Shown: positions 17,205 through 25,165 of the stretch, in pieces
Layout: each line of letters opens with the position of its first letter
How positions within the stretch are numbered: the first letter of the stretch is position 1
Position numbers and translations under genes: made by a program
Notes under the pieces: model-generated
The model's input: the letters and a program-made list of their open reading frames with translations, nothing else
Told to the model about the DNA's origin: nothing
Database searches by the model: none
NCBI RefSeq assembly: GCF_000687915.1
Contig: NZ_JHZY01000002.1
Location: forward strand, 186,001-250,000
Reading direction: 5' to 3'
Origin: Leeuwenhoekiella sp. MAR_2009_132
Lineage (GTDB): Bacteria; Bacteroidota; Bacteroidia; Flavobacteriales; Flavobacteriaceae
DNA length: 64,000 bases

Positions 17205-17980
17205 ATTATCAACTCATCGTCACGATGACGCTAGCTTCAGTAGTTGTAGTTGTGGCGGTGATTTTATTATTTACCGTATTTGTTTCTAAAAAGAATGAGT
17301 TAATTAAAGCAAAGCTAGAAGTCGAGTTTCAAAAAGAACGGGAACGACATAAACTTGAGTTACAAGCTTTACGATCGCAGATGAATCCGCATTTTGTGCA
17401 CAATTCACTTAATGCTATTCAATATTATATACAGCGTAATGAAGTTGAGCTTTCTGAAGAATATTTAACTCGATTTTCAAAATTAATCCGTTCGTTTTTT
17501 GAGCTTTCGCGCCAGCAGACCGTTACTATTGTTGAAGAAATAAATCTTCTTAATAACTATCTCGCACTTGAGAAAATGCGTTTTGAAGATAAGCTAGAGT
17601 ATAAAATAATTGTAGATAAAAATTTAGATACAGACACCTGCATACCGGCAATGTTACTACAACCTATTGTTGAAAATGCGGTTAATCACGGTATTTTTCA
17701 TAAAAATGATAAAGGTCTGGTAAGTGTAATTTTTAAAATGCTTGAAGAACATAGTTTTGAAGTAATTATTGAAGATGACGGCATAGGTCTTACCAGGTCA
17801 AAAGAACTATTCAAAAAGAGTGGAAAAACCTTAGAAAACAGATCTTCTGCAGTATTAAAAGATCGCTTAAAATTGCTGGAATACAGTACGCAGTTTAAGG
17901 TTGATTACCGCATTAAAGAGCGTAAAGATTTAAGCGGTACGCGGGTACGTTTAATATTTAAAACACGATTTGAGTCATGA
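17186..17980 (+). CDS. LytS/YehU-type sensor histidine kinase
   Basis: 264 aa from ATG 17186 (an upstream GTG at 17165 is less likely). One membrane helix at about 11-34 is followed by a charged coiled-coil-like linker (35-62). The His_kinase domain has NPHF with His69 as the phosphorylated residue. An HATPase domain shows LQPIVENAVNHG (158-169) and the G-box EDDGIGL near 199. No periplasmic or PAS sensor domain is present, so the signal must come via the membrane or a partner. It overlaps the response regulator gene by 4 bp (ATGA), indicating a cognate pair. Confidence 0.93.
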   Translation: MPTEELNYQLIVTMTLASVVVVVAVILLFTVFVSKKNELIKAKLEVEFQKERERHKLELQALRSQMNPHFVHNSLNAIQYYIQRNEVELSEEYLTRFSKLIRSFFELSRQQTVTIVEEINLLNNYLALEKMRFEDKLEYKIIVDKNLDTDTCIPAMLLQPIVENAVNHGIFHKNDKGLVSVIFKMLEEHSFEVIIEDDGIGLTRSKELFKKSGKTLENRSSAVLKDRLKLLEYSTQFKVDYRIKERKDLSGTRVRLIFKTRFES

Positions 17981-18729
17981 GCATCCGGGTATATTTAATA
18001 GACGATGAGCCTAAGGCACTTTCAATTTTGCAGAATAAACTCGAAAGATTTTGTCCGCAGTTAACCATTATAGGGAAAAGTCAAAAGCCTGAAGAGGCAA
18101 TAACATTCATTAAATCTGAAAAGCCCGAGCTTATTTTCTTAGACATTGCAATGCCTACGATGACAGGTTTTGAATTATTGAGAGAGTTTGACGAGCCTAG
18201 TTTTGAAATCATATTTGTAACTGCGTTTGATCATTATGCAGTTGATGCTATAAAACATTGCGCTATAGGTTATATCGTAAAACCCGTTGCTAAAGAAGAT
18301 CTAATACTCAGTGTACATCGTGCAATAGAGAGTATAGAGTATAAGCATGCATTATCTAAAAATAAACAGCTAATTGCAAATTTAGGGGTGCGTACTTTTC
18401 AGCAGAAAAAGATTGTAGTGCCTACACAAAACGGGTTGCAATTTTTAAAAATTGCAGATATTTTACGTTGCGAAGGTACAGATGGCTATACAAAAATATA
18501 TTTGGCAGATCAGACATCTATTTTAAGTTCACACAGCATTGGTCATTTTGCAGATTTACTAGGAGATTCTGTTTTTTTTAAAACTCATAAATCGCATTTA
18601 ATAAATCTAGACTATTTAAAATCTTATCTTAATGAAGGCTATGTTATTTTAGAAGGTAAACATCAAGTACCCGTGTCACGCAACAAACGCAGTGATTTTC
18701 TAAATTTTTTGCGCAATAATGCCCATTAA
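17977..18729 (+). CDS. LytTR-family response regulator
   Basis: 250 aa. Receiver domain 1-120 with acidic pocket Asp9/Asp10, phospho-acceptor Asp56 in FLDIAMP, and the conserved Lys in VKPV near 103. A C-terminal LytTR DNA-binding domain spans about 145-248 (KTHKSHLINLDYL near 205-217 is typical). It forms a two-component system with the kinase just upstream. LytTR regulators bind paired direct repeats. No unambiguous target repeats were found by eye. No terminator is visible before the next gene. Confidence 0.94.
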   Translation: MSIRVYLIDDEPKALSILQNKLERFCPQLTIIGKSQKPEEAITFIKSEKPELIFLDIAMPTMTGFELLREFDEPSFEIIFVTAFDHYAVDAIKHCAIGYIVKPVAKEDLILSVHRAIESIEYKHALSKNKQLIANLGVRTFQQKKIVVPTQNGLQFLKIADILRCEGTDGYTKIYLADQTSILSSHSIGHFADLLGDSVFFKTHKSHLINLDYLKSYLNEGYVILEGKHQVPVSRNKRSDFLNFLRNNAH

Positions 18730-18778
18730 AATTGAAGAATAAAATTCATTCTTTTTTCACGTCTAATTTGAGAGATAG

Positions 18779-18786
18779 TATCTTTG
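18779..18786 (+). promoter_or_regulatory. -7 promoter box 4 bp before the 18791 gene
   Basis: TATCTTTG, exact TAnnTTTG match, with only TAAA between it and the ATG. The expected transcription start falls at or next to the start codon, so the mRNA may be leaderless. Confidence 0.6.
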
Positions 18787-18790
18787 TAAA

Positions 18791-19153
18791 ATGGCAGATT
18801 TATTAGATAAACAAGAACTTCACAACCTTGCAATGAATATTGTTGGGAAGGATCTTGAAGAACAGGGTTTTGAGTTTTTAGGGGTGAATTCTCAGCTTAA
18901 ACGTAATCCTCAATTTGTGGCTTTACGTGATAAAAAACTTCATTTTGTTATAGTAAAGGCTGTGAGTTTTCCTGACGATGCTAATGATTACGATCCATTT
19001 TTTATGAAGGAGATTAAAGAGCACGCAGATAAATTTAATGCAAAAACATTTTACGCTGGCGTAGGTTTAGGTAGTGCAAGTGATTATGGGAAACCTGTAG
19101 AAAAAGGAACTTCGTACACAGTAATTTATAACGGACTTCAAGAAATTAAATAA
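18791..19153 (+). CDS. Small conserved flavobacterial protein linked to apbE/nqr
   Basis: 120 aa, soluble, no signal peptide. I recall close homologues in Flavobacteriaceae being labelled 'Na+-translocating NADH-quinone reductase subunit F', but the sequence has neither ferredoxin cysteines nor a flavin domain, so that name looks transferred from context. Notable segments are RDKKLHFVIVKAV (about 46-58) and FMKEIKEHADKFNAKTFYAGVGLG (about 72-95, alternating charged helix and glycine turn). Its last base is shared with the apbE start codon, so the two are coupled. A role in Nqr maturation or regulation is possible but unproven. Confidence 0.8.
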   Translation: MADLLDKQELHNLAMNIVGKDLEEQGFEFLGVNSQLKRNPQFVALRDKKLHFVIVKAVSFPDDANDYDPFFMKEIKEHADKFNAKTFYAGVGLGSASDYGKPVEKGTSYTVIYNGLQEIK

Positions 19154-20154
19154 TGAGATTATTTTTTATTGCTCTTTTACTCATTCAGTTTTTAAGCTGT
19201 AAGCAAGAACCCCAGTTAGTAACATTAACCGGTGAAGCTTTAGGAACAGGTTATAGTGTTCAGTTTTACAGTAGCGAACGTTTTGATGTGGTTAAGAAAT
19301 TTGACTCTACCATTGCAGCTATTAACAAGTCTATGAGTACCTATCAGCCAGATTCTGATATTTCCAAAATTAATGCCGGCGATACTGCAATTGTTGTTGA
19401 TACTATGTTTAAAGAAGTTTTAGCGCTATCGCGGAAGGTTTATAATGCAACTGGTGGCTATTACGATCCTACAGTAGGCATTTTAGTAAATGCATATGGT
19501 TTTGGTCCCGGAAAACCTTTAAACGTTTTAGATAGTGCTGCTTTAGATTCTTTGCGCAATTATGTAGGTCTTGATAAAATTAGTCTTTCTGCGAACGGAA
19601 GAATTCAAAAAGAAAACAGCGCAGTGTATCTTGACTTTAATAGTATTGCTAAGGGATATTGTATAGACCGTATAGGTAAGATGCTTGAGCAAAATGGTGT
19701 AAAAAATTACCTTGTTGAATTAGGAGGAGAATTACTTGCTTCGGGAATTAACTTAGATAAAAATCAACCGTGGCGCGTAGGTATTGAAAATATAGATGCG
19801 CCAATAAACGATAGGGGGTACACGGCTGCTGTAGAATTAGACAATAAAGGAATGGCAGGATCGGGTAATTACCGAAAATTTAGAGTAGATTCCTTAACTG
19901 GTCAGCGCTTTGTACATACCGTAAATCCTATAAACGGGCTTGCTGAAAAAAGCGATATTTTAAGCTCAACCGTCATTGCTTCAACCTGTGCAGAAGCAGA
20001 TGCTTTTGCTACCGCTTTTATGGCTTTAGGTCTTGATAAATCTAAAAAAGTATTAGAAAAGCATCAGGATATAGAGGCTTATTTTATTTATGCAACTATA
20101 GATAGTAGCGCGGTTTATATGTCAAAAGGATTTAAGAATTTTCTAGTAAACTAG
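19153..20154 (+). CDS. apbE: FAD:protein FMN transferase ApbE
   Basis: 333 aa. Lipoprotein signal with Cys16 (FLSC), so the enzyme is anchored on the periplasmic side. ApbE moves FMN from FAD onto Thr in (S/T)GAT-type sites of NqrB and NqrC. Family features include STYQPDSDISKIN near 57-69, the Gly-rich YDPTVGILVNAYGFGPG (98-114), VELGGELLASG (178-188), and the C-terminal TVIASTCAEADAFATA (metal- and FAD-binding). It overlaps the preceding small gene by one base. Its clients are encoded 6 kb upstream. Confidence 0.95.
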   Translation: MRLFFIALLLIQFLSCKQEPQLVTLTGEALGTGYSVQFYSSERFDVVKKFDSTIAAINKSMSTYQPDSDISKINAGDTAIVVDTMFKEVLALSRKVYNATGGYYDPTVGILVNAYGFGPGKPLNVLDSAALDSLRNYVGLDKISLSANGRIQKENSAVYLDFNSIAKGYCIDRIGKMLEQNGVKNYLVELGGELLASGINLDKNQPWRVGIENIDAPINDRGYTAAVELDNKGMAGSGNYRKFRVDSLTGQRFVHTVNPINGLAEKSDILSSTVIASTCAEADAFATAFMALGLDKSKKVLEKHQDIEAYFIYATIDSSAVYMSKGFKNFLVN

Positions 20155-20159
20155 TTTTC

Positions 20160-20927
20160 CTATTTATAACAAACCGGCAAAATTTCGCCTACAGCCAGTC
20201 GGTATTTATCTACTTCTGTAGCCGGTATGGTAGCTGTATAATCAATTTCTGATACCTTAAAGCCTACAGATCTTAATTTATCAAAATAGTCACGGCCATA
20301 CACGCGTACGTGGTCGTACTGTCCAAAAATTTCTGCGCGTTTTTTAGGATCTGTAATGCTGTTGTCTTCAAACGTTACGGCTCTCTTTAAATCCTGTGGA
20401 ATTTGAAGTATTGCCATTCCACCGGGCTTTAATACACGGTAAAGTTCGTGCATCGCCTTGAGGTCGTCTGGGATGTGTTCTAAAACGTGATTGCAGAAAA
20501 TAATATCGTACGTATCGTCTTCAAAAGGAAGATTACAAATATCAGCTTTCACATCAGCAAGAGGCGAATTTAAATCTGTAGTGGTATAGTCCAGATTTTC
20601 CATCTTTCTAAAACGCTTATAAAATGCCTGTTCAGGGGCAAAATGTAAAACTTTCGCTTTAGCGGTAAAAAAGTTAGTTTGTTTAGATAAATACAACCAC
20701 AACAAGCGATGTCTTTCTAGAGATAGGGTAGAAGGCGAGAGCACATTTTCTCTTTGCTTACCATAACCATAGGGTAAAAATTTTCTAAACATTTTACCGT
20801 CTATGGGATCTTCATAGCGGTCTCCTTTAAGTCCTATCGCAAGAACAGGTCTTGCGATATAACTTAATCTAATGAGAATGGGCCGCGGAACCGCATTGAG
20901 TATGCGCTTAAAAATTTGTGCAATCAT
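20160..20927 (-). CDS. Class I SAM-dependent methyltransferase
   Basis: 255 aa, type-11 methyltransferase fold. The SAM-binding region starts at VLHFAPEQAF (about 91-100), where the usual glycine-rich loop is replaced by APEQ. It continues with DLNSPLADVKADICNLPFEDDTYDIIFCNHVLEHI, typical motifs II-III split around 118-150, and LKPGGMAIL near 165. Substrate unknown. A basic N-terminal segment (1-30) may associate with the membrane. Its start overlaps the stop of the HNH gene by 4 bp, in a likely map/HNH/methyltransferase transcript. Confidence 0.88.
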   Translation of the reverse strand: MIAQIFKRILNAVPRPILIRLSYIARPVLAIGLKGDRYEDPIDGKMFRKFLPYGYGKQRENVLSPSTLSLERHRLLWLYLSKQTNFFTAKAKVLHFAPEQAFYKRFRKMENLDYTTTDLNSPLADVKADICNLPFEDDTYDIIFCNHVLEHIPDDLKAMHELYRVLKPGGMAILQIPQDLKRAVTFEDNSITDPKKRAEIFGQYDHVRVYGRDYFDKLRSVGFKVSEIDYTATIPATEVDKYRLAVGEILPVCYK

Positions 20928-21463
20928 ACTTTAAGATCACCCCAGTTTTCTCCTGTTTTAATTCGATGTAATTGCATTTCTGAAACTCCAAACTGCTTAG
21001 CCAGTACCTTAAGTCGCGTACGACGGTTAGGATCTAGTAATTTCTTTTTAAGTATTGTCGCTTCGGCAAAAGTCAATTTTGTATAATGTCGCTCTCCCGA
21101 AGTACGTCTTTTAATATCTAACGGACTCGTTTTCTGATGCGCATAGCGTTCTTTGTGCGTAGCCCATTTTAAATTTTCAATCCGGTTATCTTTCTTATCG
21201 TGATTAAGATGTAAAACTGCTTTCTCATCATCTGCAGCTTTTAAAAAAGCTTTAGCAAGGAGTTTGTGCAGGTAGTAATTTTTTCTCTTACCATTTGCCA
21301 GTTTTGCACTTACAGTTACGTAGCCATGAATATGGCCACCTTTGATTATAGTGCCTTCTGGCCCTTTATTGTAACTGCGTATTCTACCATAATTAGAAAG
21401 ACCTATAGTATAATTTTCTTCCCAATTATCTTCACGGTACTTGATCCATGTTTCTAATTGCAT
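20924..21463 (-). CDS. NUMOD4-HNH domain protein with C-terminal helix-turn-helix
   Basis: 179 aa. The N-terminus matches the NUMOD4 DNA-binding motif of homing endonucleases (W14, ISN-like LSNYGRIRS at 22-30). The centre is an HNH_3 nuclease motif with His85, Asn87/His88 (LHLNHDKKDNR), Asn97 and His103. The C-terminus (about 148-179) looks like a helix-turn-helix (LKVLAKQFGVSEMQLHRI). Such proteins are typical of phage and group I introns, but here it sits in frame overlap with a methyltransferase behind map. No intron or intein is visible, so it may be a domesticated gene. Confidence 0.88.
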   Translation of the reverse strand: MQLETWIKYREDNWEENYTIGLSNYGRIRSYNKGPEGTIIKGGHIHGYVTVSAKLANGKRKNYYLHKLLAKAFLKAADDEKAVLHLNHDKKDNRIENLKWATHKERYAHQKTSPLDIKRRTSGERHYTKLTFAEATILKKKLLDPNRRTRLKVLAKQFGVSEMQLHRIKTGENWGDLKV

Positions 21464-21489
21464 TGTATGTAGGGGGTGTTGATGTTTTG

Positions 21490-22308
21490 CTAATTTGTAA
21501 TAGCCTGCGCTCTAAAAGCATCTTCTTCATTGCTTGTAATGCCTAAGGCATCATAAATATACTTAAAAGTTGAAAGAAGTTCTGGTTTACCGTCAATTAA
21601 AGCCACATCATGCTCAAAATGAGCACTTGGCTCATTGTCACGTGTTGTAATCGTCCAACCGTCATTATGTTGTTTTATGCGGTGAGTACCTTTGTTAACC
21701 ATAGGTTCTATGGCGACAACCATACCTTCAATAAATTTTTTACCACGACCTCTTTTTCCGTAGTTAGGCATCTCAGGATCTTCATGCATTTTAGCGCCAA
21801 GACCGTGACCTACAAGCTCTCGTACAATACCGTAGCCGTGATCTTCGCAGTATTTTTGAATGGCATAACCCACATCACCTACGCGGTTGCCAAATTTAAA
21901 TTCTGCAATACCTCTGTATAAAGACTCTTTAGAAACTTCAAGAAGCTTTTTTGTGCTGGGGTCAACCTCGCCTACTTCAAAAGTATAGGCGTGATCACCA
22001 TAAAATCCGTTTTTTAAAGCACCACAGTCTATTGATATAATATCACCTTCTTCTAAAGGTTTTGAATTAGGAATACCGTGAACGACCTGCTCATTTGGGC
22101 TCATACACAACGTGTTTGGAAAATCGTATAATCCCAAAAATCCTGGTATTGCCCCGTGGTCTCTAATACAGGTTTCAGCTATTTTATCTAAATACAAGGT
22201 GGTAACACCCGGTTTAACTTCAGATGCTAGTGCACCCAGAGTCTTAGAAACAATTAAAGCGCTTTCTCGCATTAATTCTATCTCTTCTCTGGTTTTTGCT
22301 ATAATCAT
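21490..22308 (-). CDS. map: Type I methionine aminopeptidase
   Basis: 272 aa. Removes the N-terminal Met from nascent proteins. The five metal ligands are all present: Asp94, Asp105, His168, Glu201 and Glu232; His77 in VVHGIP is the substrate-binding His. Length is about 20 aa over the minimal type Ia enzyme, with the extra at the C-terminus. A perfect promoter box lies 19 bp upstream. It leads a probable transcript with the HNH and methyltransferase genes. Confidence 0.96.
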   Translation of the reverse strand: MIIAKTREEIELMRESALIVSKTLGALASEVKPGVTTLYLDKIAETCIRDHGAIPGFLGLYDFPNTLCMSPNEQVVHGIPNSKPLEEGDIISIDCGALKNGFYGDHAYTFEVGEVDPSTKKLLEVSKESLYRGIAEFKFGNRVGDVGYAIQKYCEDHGYGIVRELVGHGLGAKMHEDPEMPNYGKRGRGKKFIEGMVVAIEPMVNKGTHRIKQHNDGWTITTRDNEPSAHFEHDVALIDGKPELLSTFKYIYDALGITSNEEDAFRAQAITN

Positions 22309-22327
22309 GTGTGTCTATTTTACCCTG

Positions 22328-22335
22328 CAAAGGTA
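22328..22335 (-). promoter_or_regulatory. -7 promoter box before map
   Basis: The minus strand reads TACCTTTG, an exact TAnnTTTG match, 19 bp upstream of the map ATG. The nearest TTG is 26 bp further up, slightly too far. Confidence 0.55.
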
Positions 22336-22406
22336 CAAAGAATACCTAATTTAGGGTATTACAAATTTTAGTATTAAAACAGAGGTTTATGTAGGCGATA
22401 AGTCTC

Positions 22407-23813
22407 TTAAATAGAATCAGGGTTGGTCGCAATCGTCTTAAAGAGGTTGGCTTTTGCTTTATAGAATTTATTTGTGATTTCTATTTGTTTCAACTGGGCA
22501 TCTATAAGTTTTACTTCTCTAGAGTTTATGAGAAAAATAGAACTCTCACCTACCTGATATTTACGTTCTTCAGCATACAGCATGGTCTCATAATTACGTA
22601 CGAGTTCTGCTGCCAATTTATTTTGTTCTTCCAGTACCTCTAGCTCTGTAGTAACTGCGCGTAATTTATTCTGAAGTTCTAATTTTGAATTAGTTAATTC
22701 AAACTGCGAGTTTTGAACCTTTAACTTAGCCAATTTTAAATCTCCTCGCTCTTTTCTTAAAAACAGTGGCATTTTAAAGCGTAAGCCCGCCTTATAATTT
22801 TGAGTATAAAATGTGCTGAGGTCATCACCTTCAGATGAGATGAAGTTGTAATTCACGTCAATAACCGGAAGCAAATTATTAGCTTTTAATTGCCGCTCGA
22901 GTTCTAAAGCTTCCACTTTAAAATTTAATGAGCGTAATTTAGGATGCTGTTCAAGCTGAAAATTTGCAAGATCAAATCCTGTGATATCTAAAATCTCATC
23001 TATAGAAAACCCCAATTCTTCCTGCGGAAAAATACCATCCTGAAGTTCTACAGGAATATTATTACCCAGCCATAAAAAGTTAGCCAGTTCAAGTTTCTTC
23101 TTGGTATACTCTAATTGAACTTCTCTTAGGTTAAGTGCTCTGCTTTGTACGCTTATAGTAGCTTCGGTAGTATCTATAAGTGGTTTGTCTCCTGCTAGAG
23201 CGCTGCTTTTTATTCCCCTAAAACGCAATTGTGAATTTTCTAAAAACCGGTCGAAGAGTTTTACCTTTTTATAAGCCTGTAACCATTCAAAATAAGCAAC
23301 CGAAGCTTCATAGAGCACAACGTTAACTGCAATGTCAAGATCTGCTCGTGCCTGCTCACGATAAATTTTTGCTTGTTTAAGCGTGGTCATACGGTCATTA
23401 ATCCACAATCCCTGTCCCAATGATGCAGAAATTCCTGCAGTATACAATCCGTTTTCAGGGACCGTATTTTGTGGATTGAGGTAGTAGCCCTCATTCTGTT
23501 CAAACTGTGCTTTTAGATCTATACCATACCAGGTGGGGATTTTAAAAGTTGCATTTAATAAATCATAGTATTCGGTTTCTTTAAACACTTTTTGATCAAA
23601 ATCAACTTCAATTTTAGGATCAAAACCTCCTCTGGCTTTTAATAGCTTAGCATCCCCGGTTTCTCCAATTAAATTAGCTTGTTTAACTATAGGGTGGTTC
23701 TGCTTTACCAGACTTAAATATTCTTTAAATCCTAAATTTTCTAAACTATCTACCTGAGCACAAAGAGAAGAGCTCAAAGCAAAAAACAGTAGTAAAAAGA
23801 ATGCCTTTATCAT
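22407..23813 (-). CDS. TolC-family outer membrane efflux protein
   Basis: 468 aa with signal peptide 1-19 (SSSLCAQ). Two OEP-like repeats rich in long amphipathic helices (about 145-250 and 340-450) flank beta segments, fitting a trimeric outer membrane channel. Last gene of a four-gene tripartite export operon (tetR, ABC, hlyD, tolC); its start overlaps the hlyD stop by 4 bp. The exported substrate is unknown. Confidence 0.9.
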   Translation of the reverse strand: MIKAFFLLLFFALSSSLCAQVDSLENLGFKEYLSLVKQNHPIVKQANLIGETGDAKLLKARGGFDPKIEVDFDQKVFKETEYYDLLNATFKIPTWYGIDLKAQFEQNEGYYLNPQNTVPENGLYTAGISASLGQGLWINDRMTTLKQAKIYREQARADLDIAVNVVLYEASVAYFEWLQAYKKVKLFDRFLENSQLRFRGIKSSALAGDKPLIDTTEATISVQSRALNLREVQLEYTKKKLELANFLWLGNNIPVELQDGIFPQEELGFSIDEILDITGFDLANFQLEQHPKLRSLNFKVEALELERQLKANNLLPVIDVNYNFISSEGDDLSTFYTQNYKAGLRFKMPLFLRKERGDLKLAKLKVQNSQFELTNSKLELQNKLRAVTTELEVLEEQNKLAAELVRNYETMLYAEERKYQVGESSIFLINSREVKLIDAQLKQIEITNKFYKAKANLFKTIATNPDSI

Positions 23814-25159
23814 TTTTTTGTAGTTTCAGATTTTGTTGCAGGAGTATAGTAGTCAGGAGGGAAGCCGTTAAGTTTTCGCCAAAGTTCATACCAGATAGGA
23901 ACATCTTCAAGTAAAGCCATTGTGTTTGCTCCAGAGCCTACACGTAAAGCTTCAGGCCAGGATTGTTCTTCAGGGTCTGGGGCCAGTAGTATTCTGTATT
24001 TTCCGTTAGGACTAATATAATTCTCAATGGCAACAACCTTAGCTCCAAAAGTTCCTAAAGAATTATTGGGCCAGCCGCTAAATACGATAGAAGGCCACCC
24101 ATCAAATTGCACACGCACTTTTTCGTCTAAATGAATAAGAGGTAAGTCTATAGGCTTTACAAATGTTTCTACCGCTATGTCATAATCAGAAGGGGTTATC
24201 CCAACCAGTTGCTGCCCTTCTTTAAAAGTCTCACCTATACCACCTATAATAGCTTTATTAATATAACCAGACTGGGGAGCACGTATGTAGTACATATCAT
24301 TACGTATCTCATAATTGGTACGGCTATTTTCTAACTTACTAACTTCAGCTTCAGAATCATATTGACTAGATTGTGCTGTAGCCCTGTCGCTTTGCGCTTT
24401 TGATATTTTATCAATATACGTTGCTTCTAATCTATTAAGCTCTATTTGTGCATTTAAAAGCTCATTGCGGGTTGCCAGTAATTTATTTTCCTGAGAGATT
24501 AGTTTAGCTTCAGTTTCCTGAAGTTTTAATCGCTTTTCTTCAACATCAGTTACTGCTTTTAAGCCTTCTTGTTGTAAACTAAGTGTACGCTCATACTGCC
24601 GCTGTGCAATGCTTAAATTTGTTTTTGCCGCTTCATAATCTATACTGTCACTTTTAATTTTTAAGCCGGCCTGTATACGTTTGTTTTCAGCTTGCTTAAG
24701 TTTTAAAATACGCTCATTATTTAATGCAGCGATTTGATTACTCAGTGCGGTTACTTTTTGAGTATAAGATTCAACAGAATTTGTTTTTGCACGCACCTGT
24801 AAATCTGTGCGTTCTACAAGATTAGGATCAAAATATTCATTTTTAATTTCAGAAATAAAGAGAATTGTATCTCCTTTTGCTACAAAATCTCCTTCGCGTA
24901 CATACCATTTTTCAACTCTGCCCGGGATGGGAGATTGTATGGTTTGTGGGCGTTGTTCTGGTGTTAGTGTGGTGACAAACCCTGCCGAGGATATGGTTTG
25001 CGTCCACGGTAAAAACAAGATTATAACCAAAATAATCGCAAATACAGCTAAAAATCTGTTGAAGTATGCGTAATGCTCTTTTTCAAGCACCTTAATAGCA
25101 GATTTATACTTAGAAAGATCAACCGCTTTATTTAATTTATTGTGAGATATATTAAGCAT
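23810..25159 (-). CDS. HlyD-family membrane fusion protein
   Basis: 449 aa. One membrane helix near 36-55. The lipoyl half-motif SPIPGRVEKWYVREGDFV (about 82-99) is followed by a long coiled-coil hairpin (about 120-280, many Lys/Glu/Gln heptads). A second lipoyl half at about 290-305 (IRAPQSGYINK) and a beta-barrel region come after. This is the periplasmic adaptor joining the ABC exporter to the TolC channel. 4-bp overlap with the tolC gene and 6 bp from the ABC gene show tight coupling. Confidence 0.92.
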   Translation of the reverse strand: MLNISHNKLNKAVDLSKYKSAIKVLEKEHYAYFNRFLAVFAIILVIILFLPWTQTISSAGFVTTLTPEQRPQTIQSPIPGRVEKWYVREGDFVAKGDTILFISEIKNEYFDPNLVERTDLQVRAKTNSVESYTQKVTALSNQIAALNNERILKLKQAENKRIQAGLKIKSDSIDYEAAKTNLSIAQRQYERTLSLQQEGLKAVTDVEEKRLKLQETEAKLISQENKLLATRNELLNAQIELNRLEATYIDKISKAQSDRATAQSSQYDSEAEVSKLENSRTNYEIRNDMYYIRAPQSGYINKAIIGGIGETFKEGQQLVGITPSDYDIAVETFVKPIDLPLIHLDEKVRVQFDGWPSIVFSGWPNNSLGTFGAKVVAIENYISPNGKYRILLAPDPEEQSWPEALRVGSGANTMALLEDVPIWYELWRKLNGFPPDYYTPATKSETTKK

Positions 25160-25165
25160 AGCTAT

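Noticed and set aside
18791-19153. Nqr subunit F paralogue
   Set aside because: Has no iron-sulphur cysteines or flavin/NADH motifs, and a genuine nqrF is at 11881-13188.
20924-21463. Group I intron or inserted phage gene around the HNH protein
   Set aside because: Flanking genes are intact, the gene overlaps its neighbour in translation, and no intron structure is visible.
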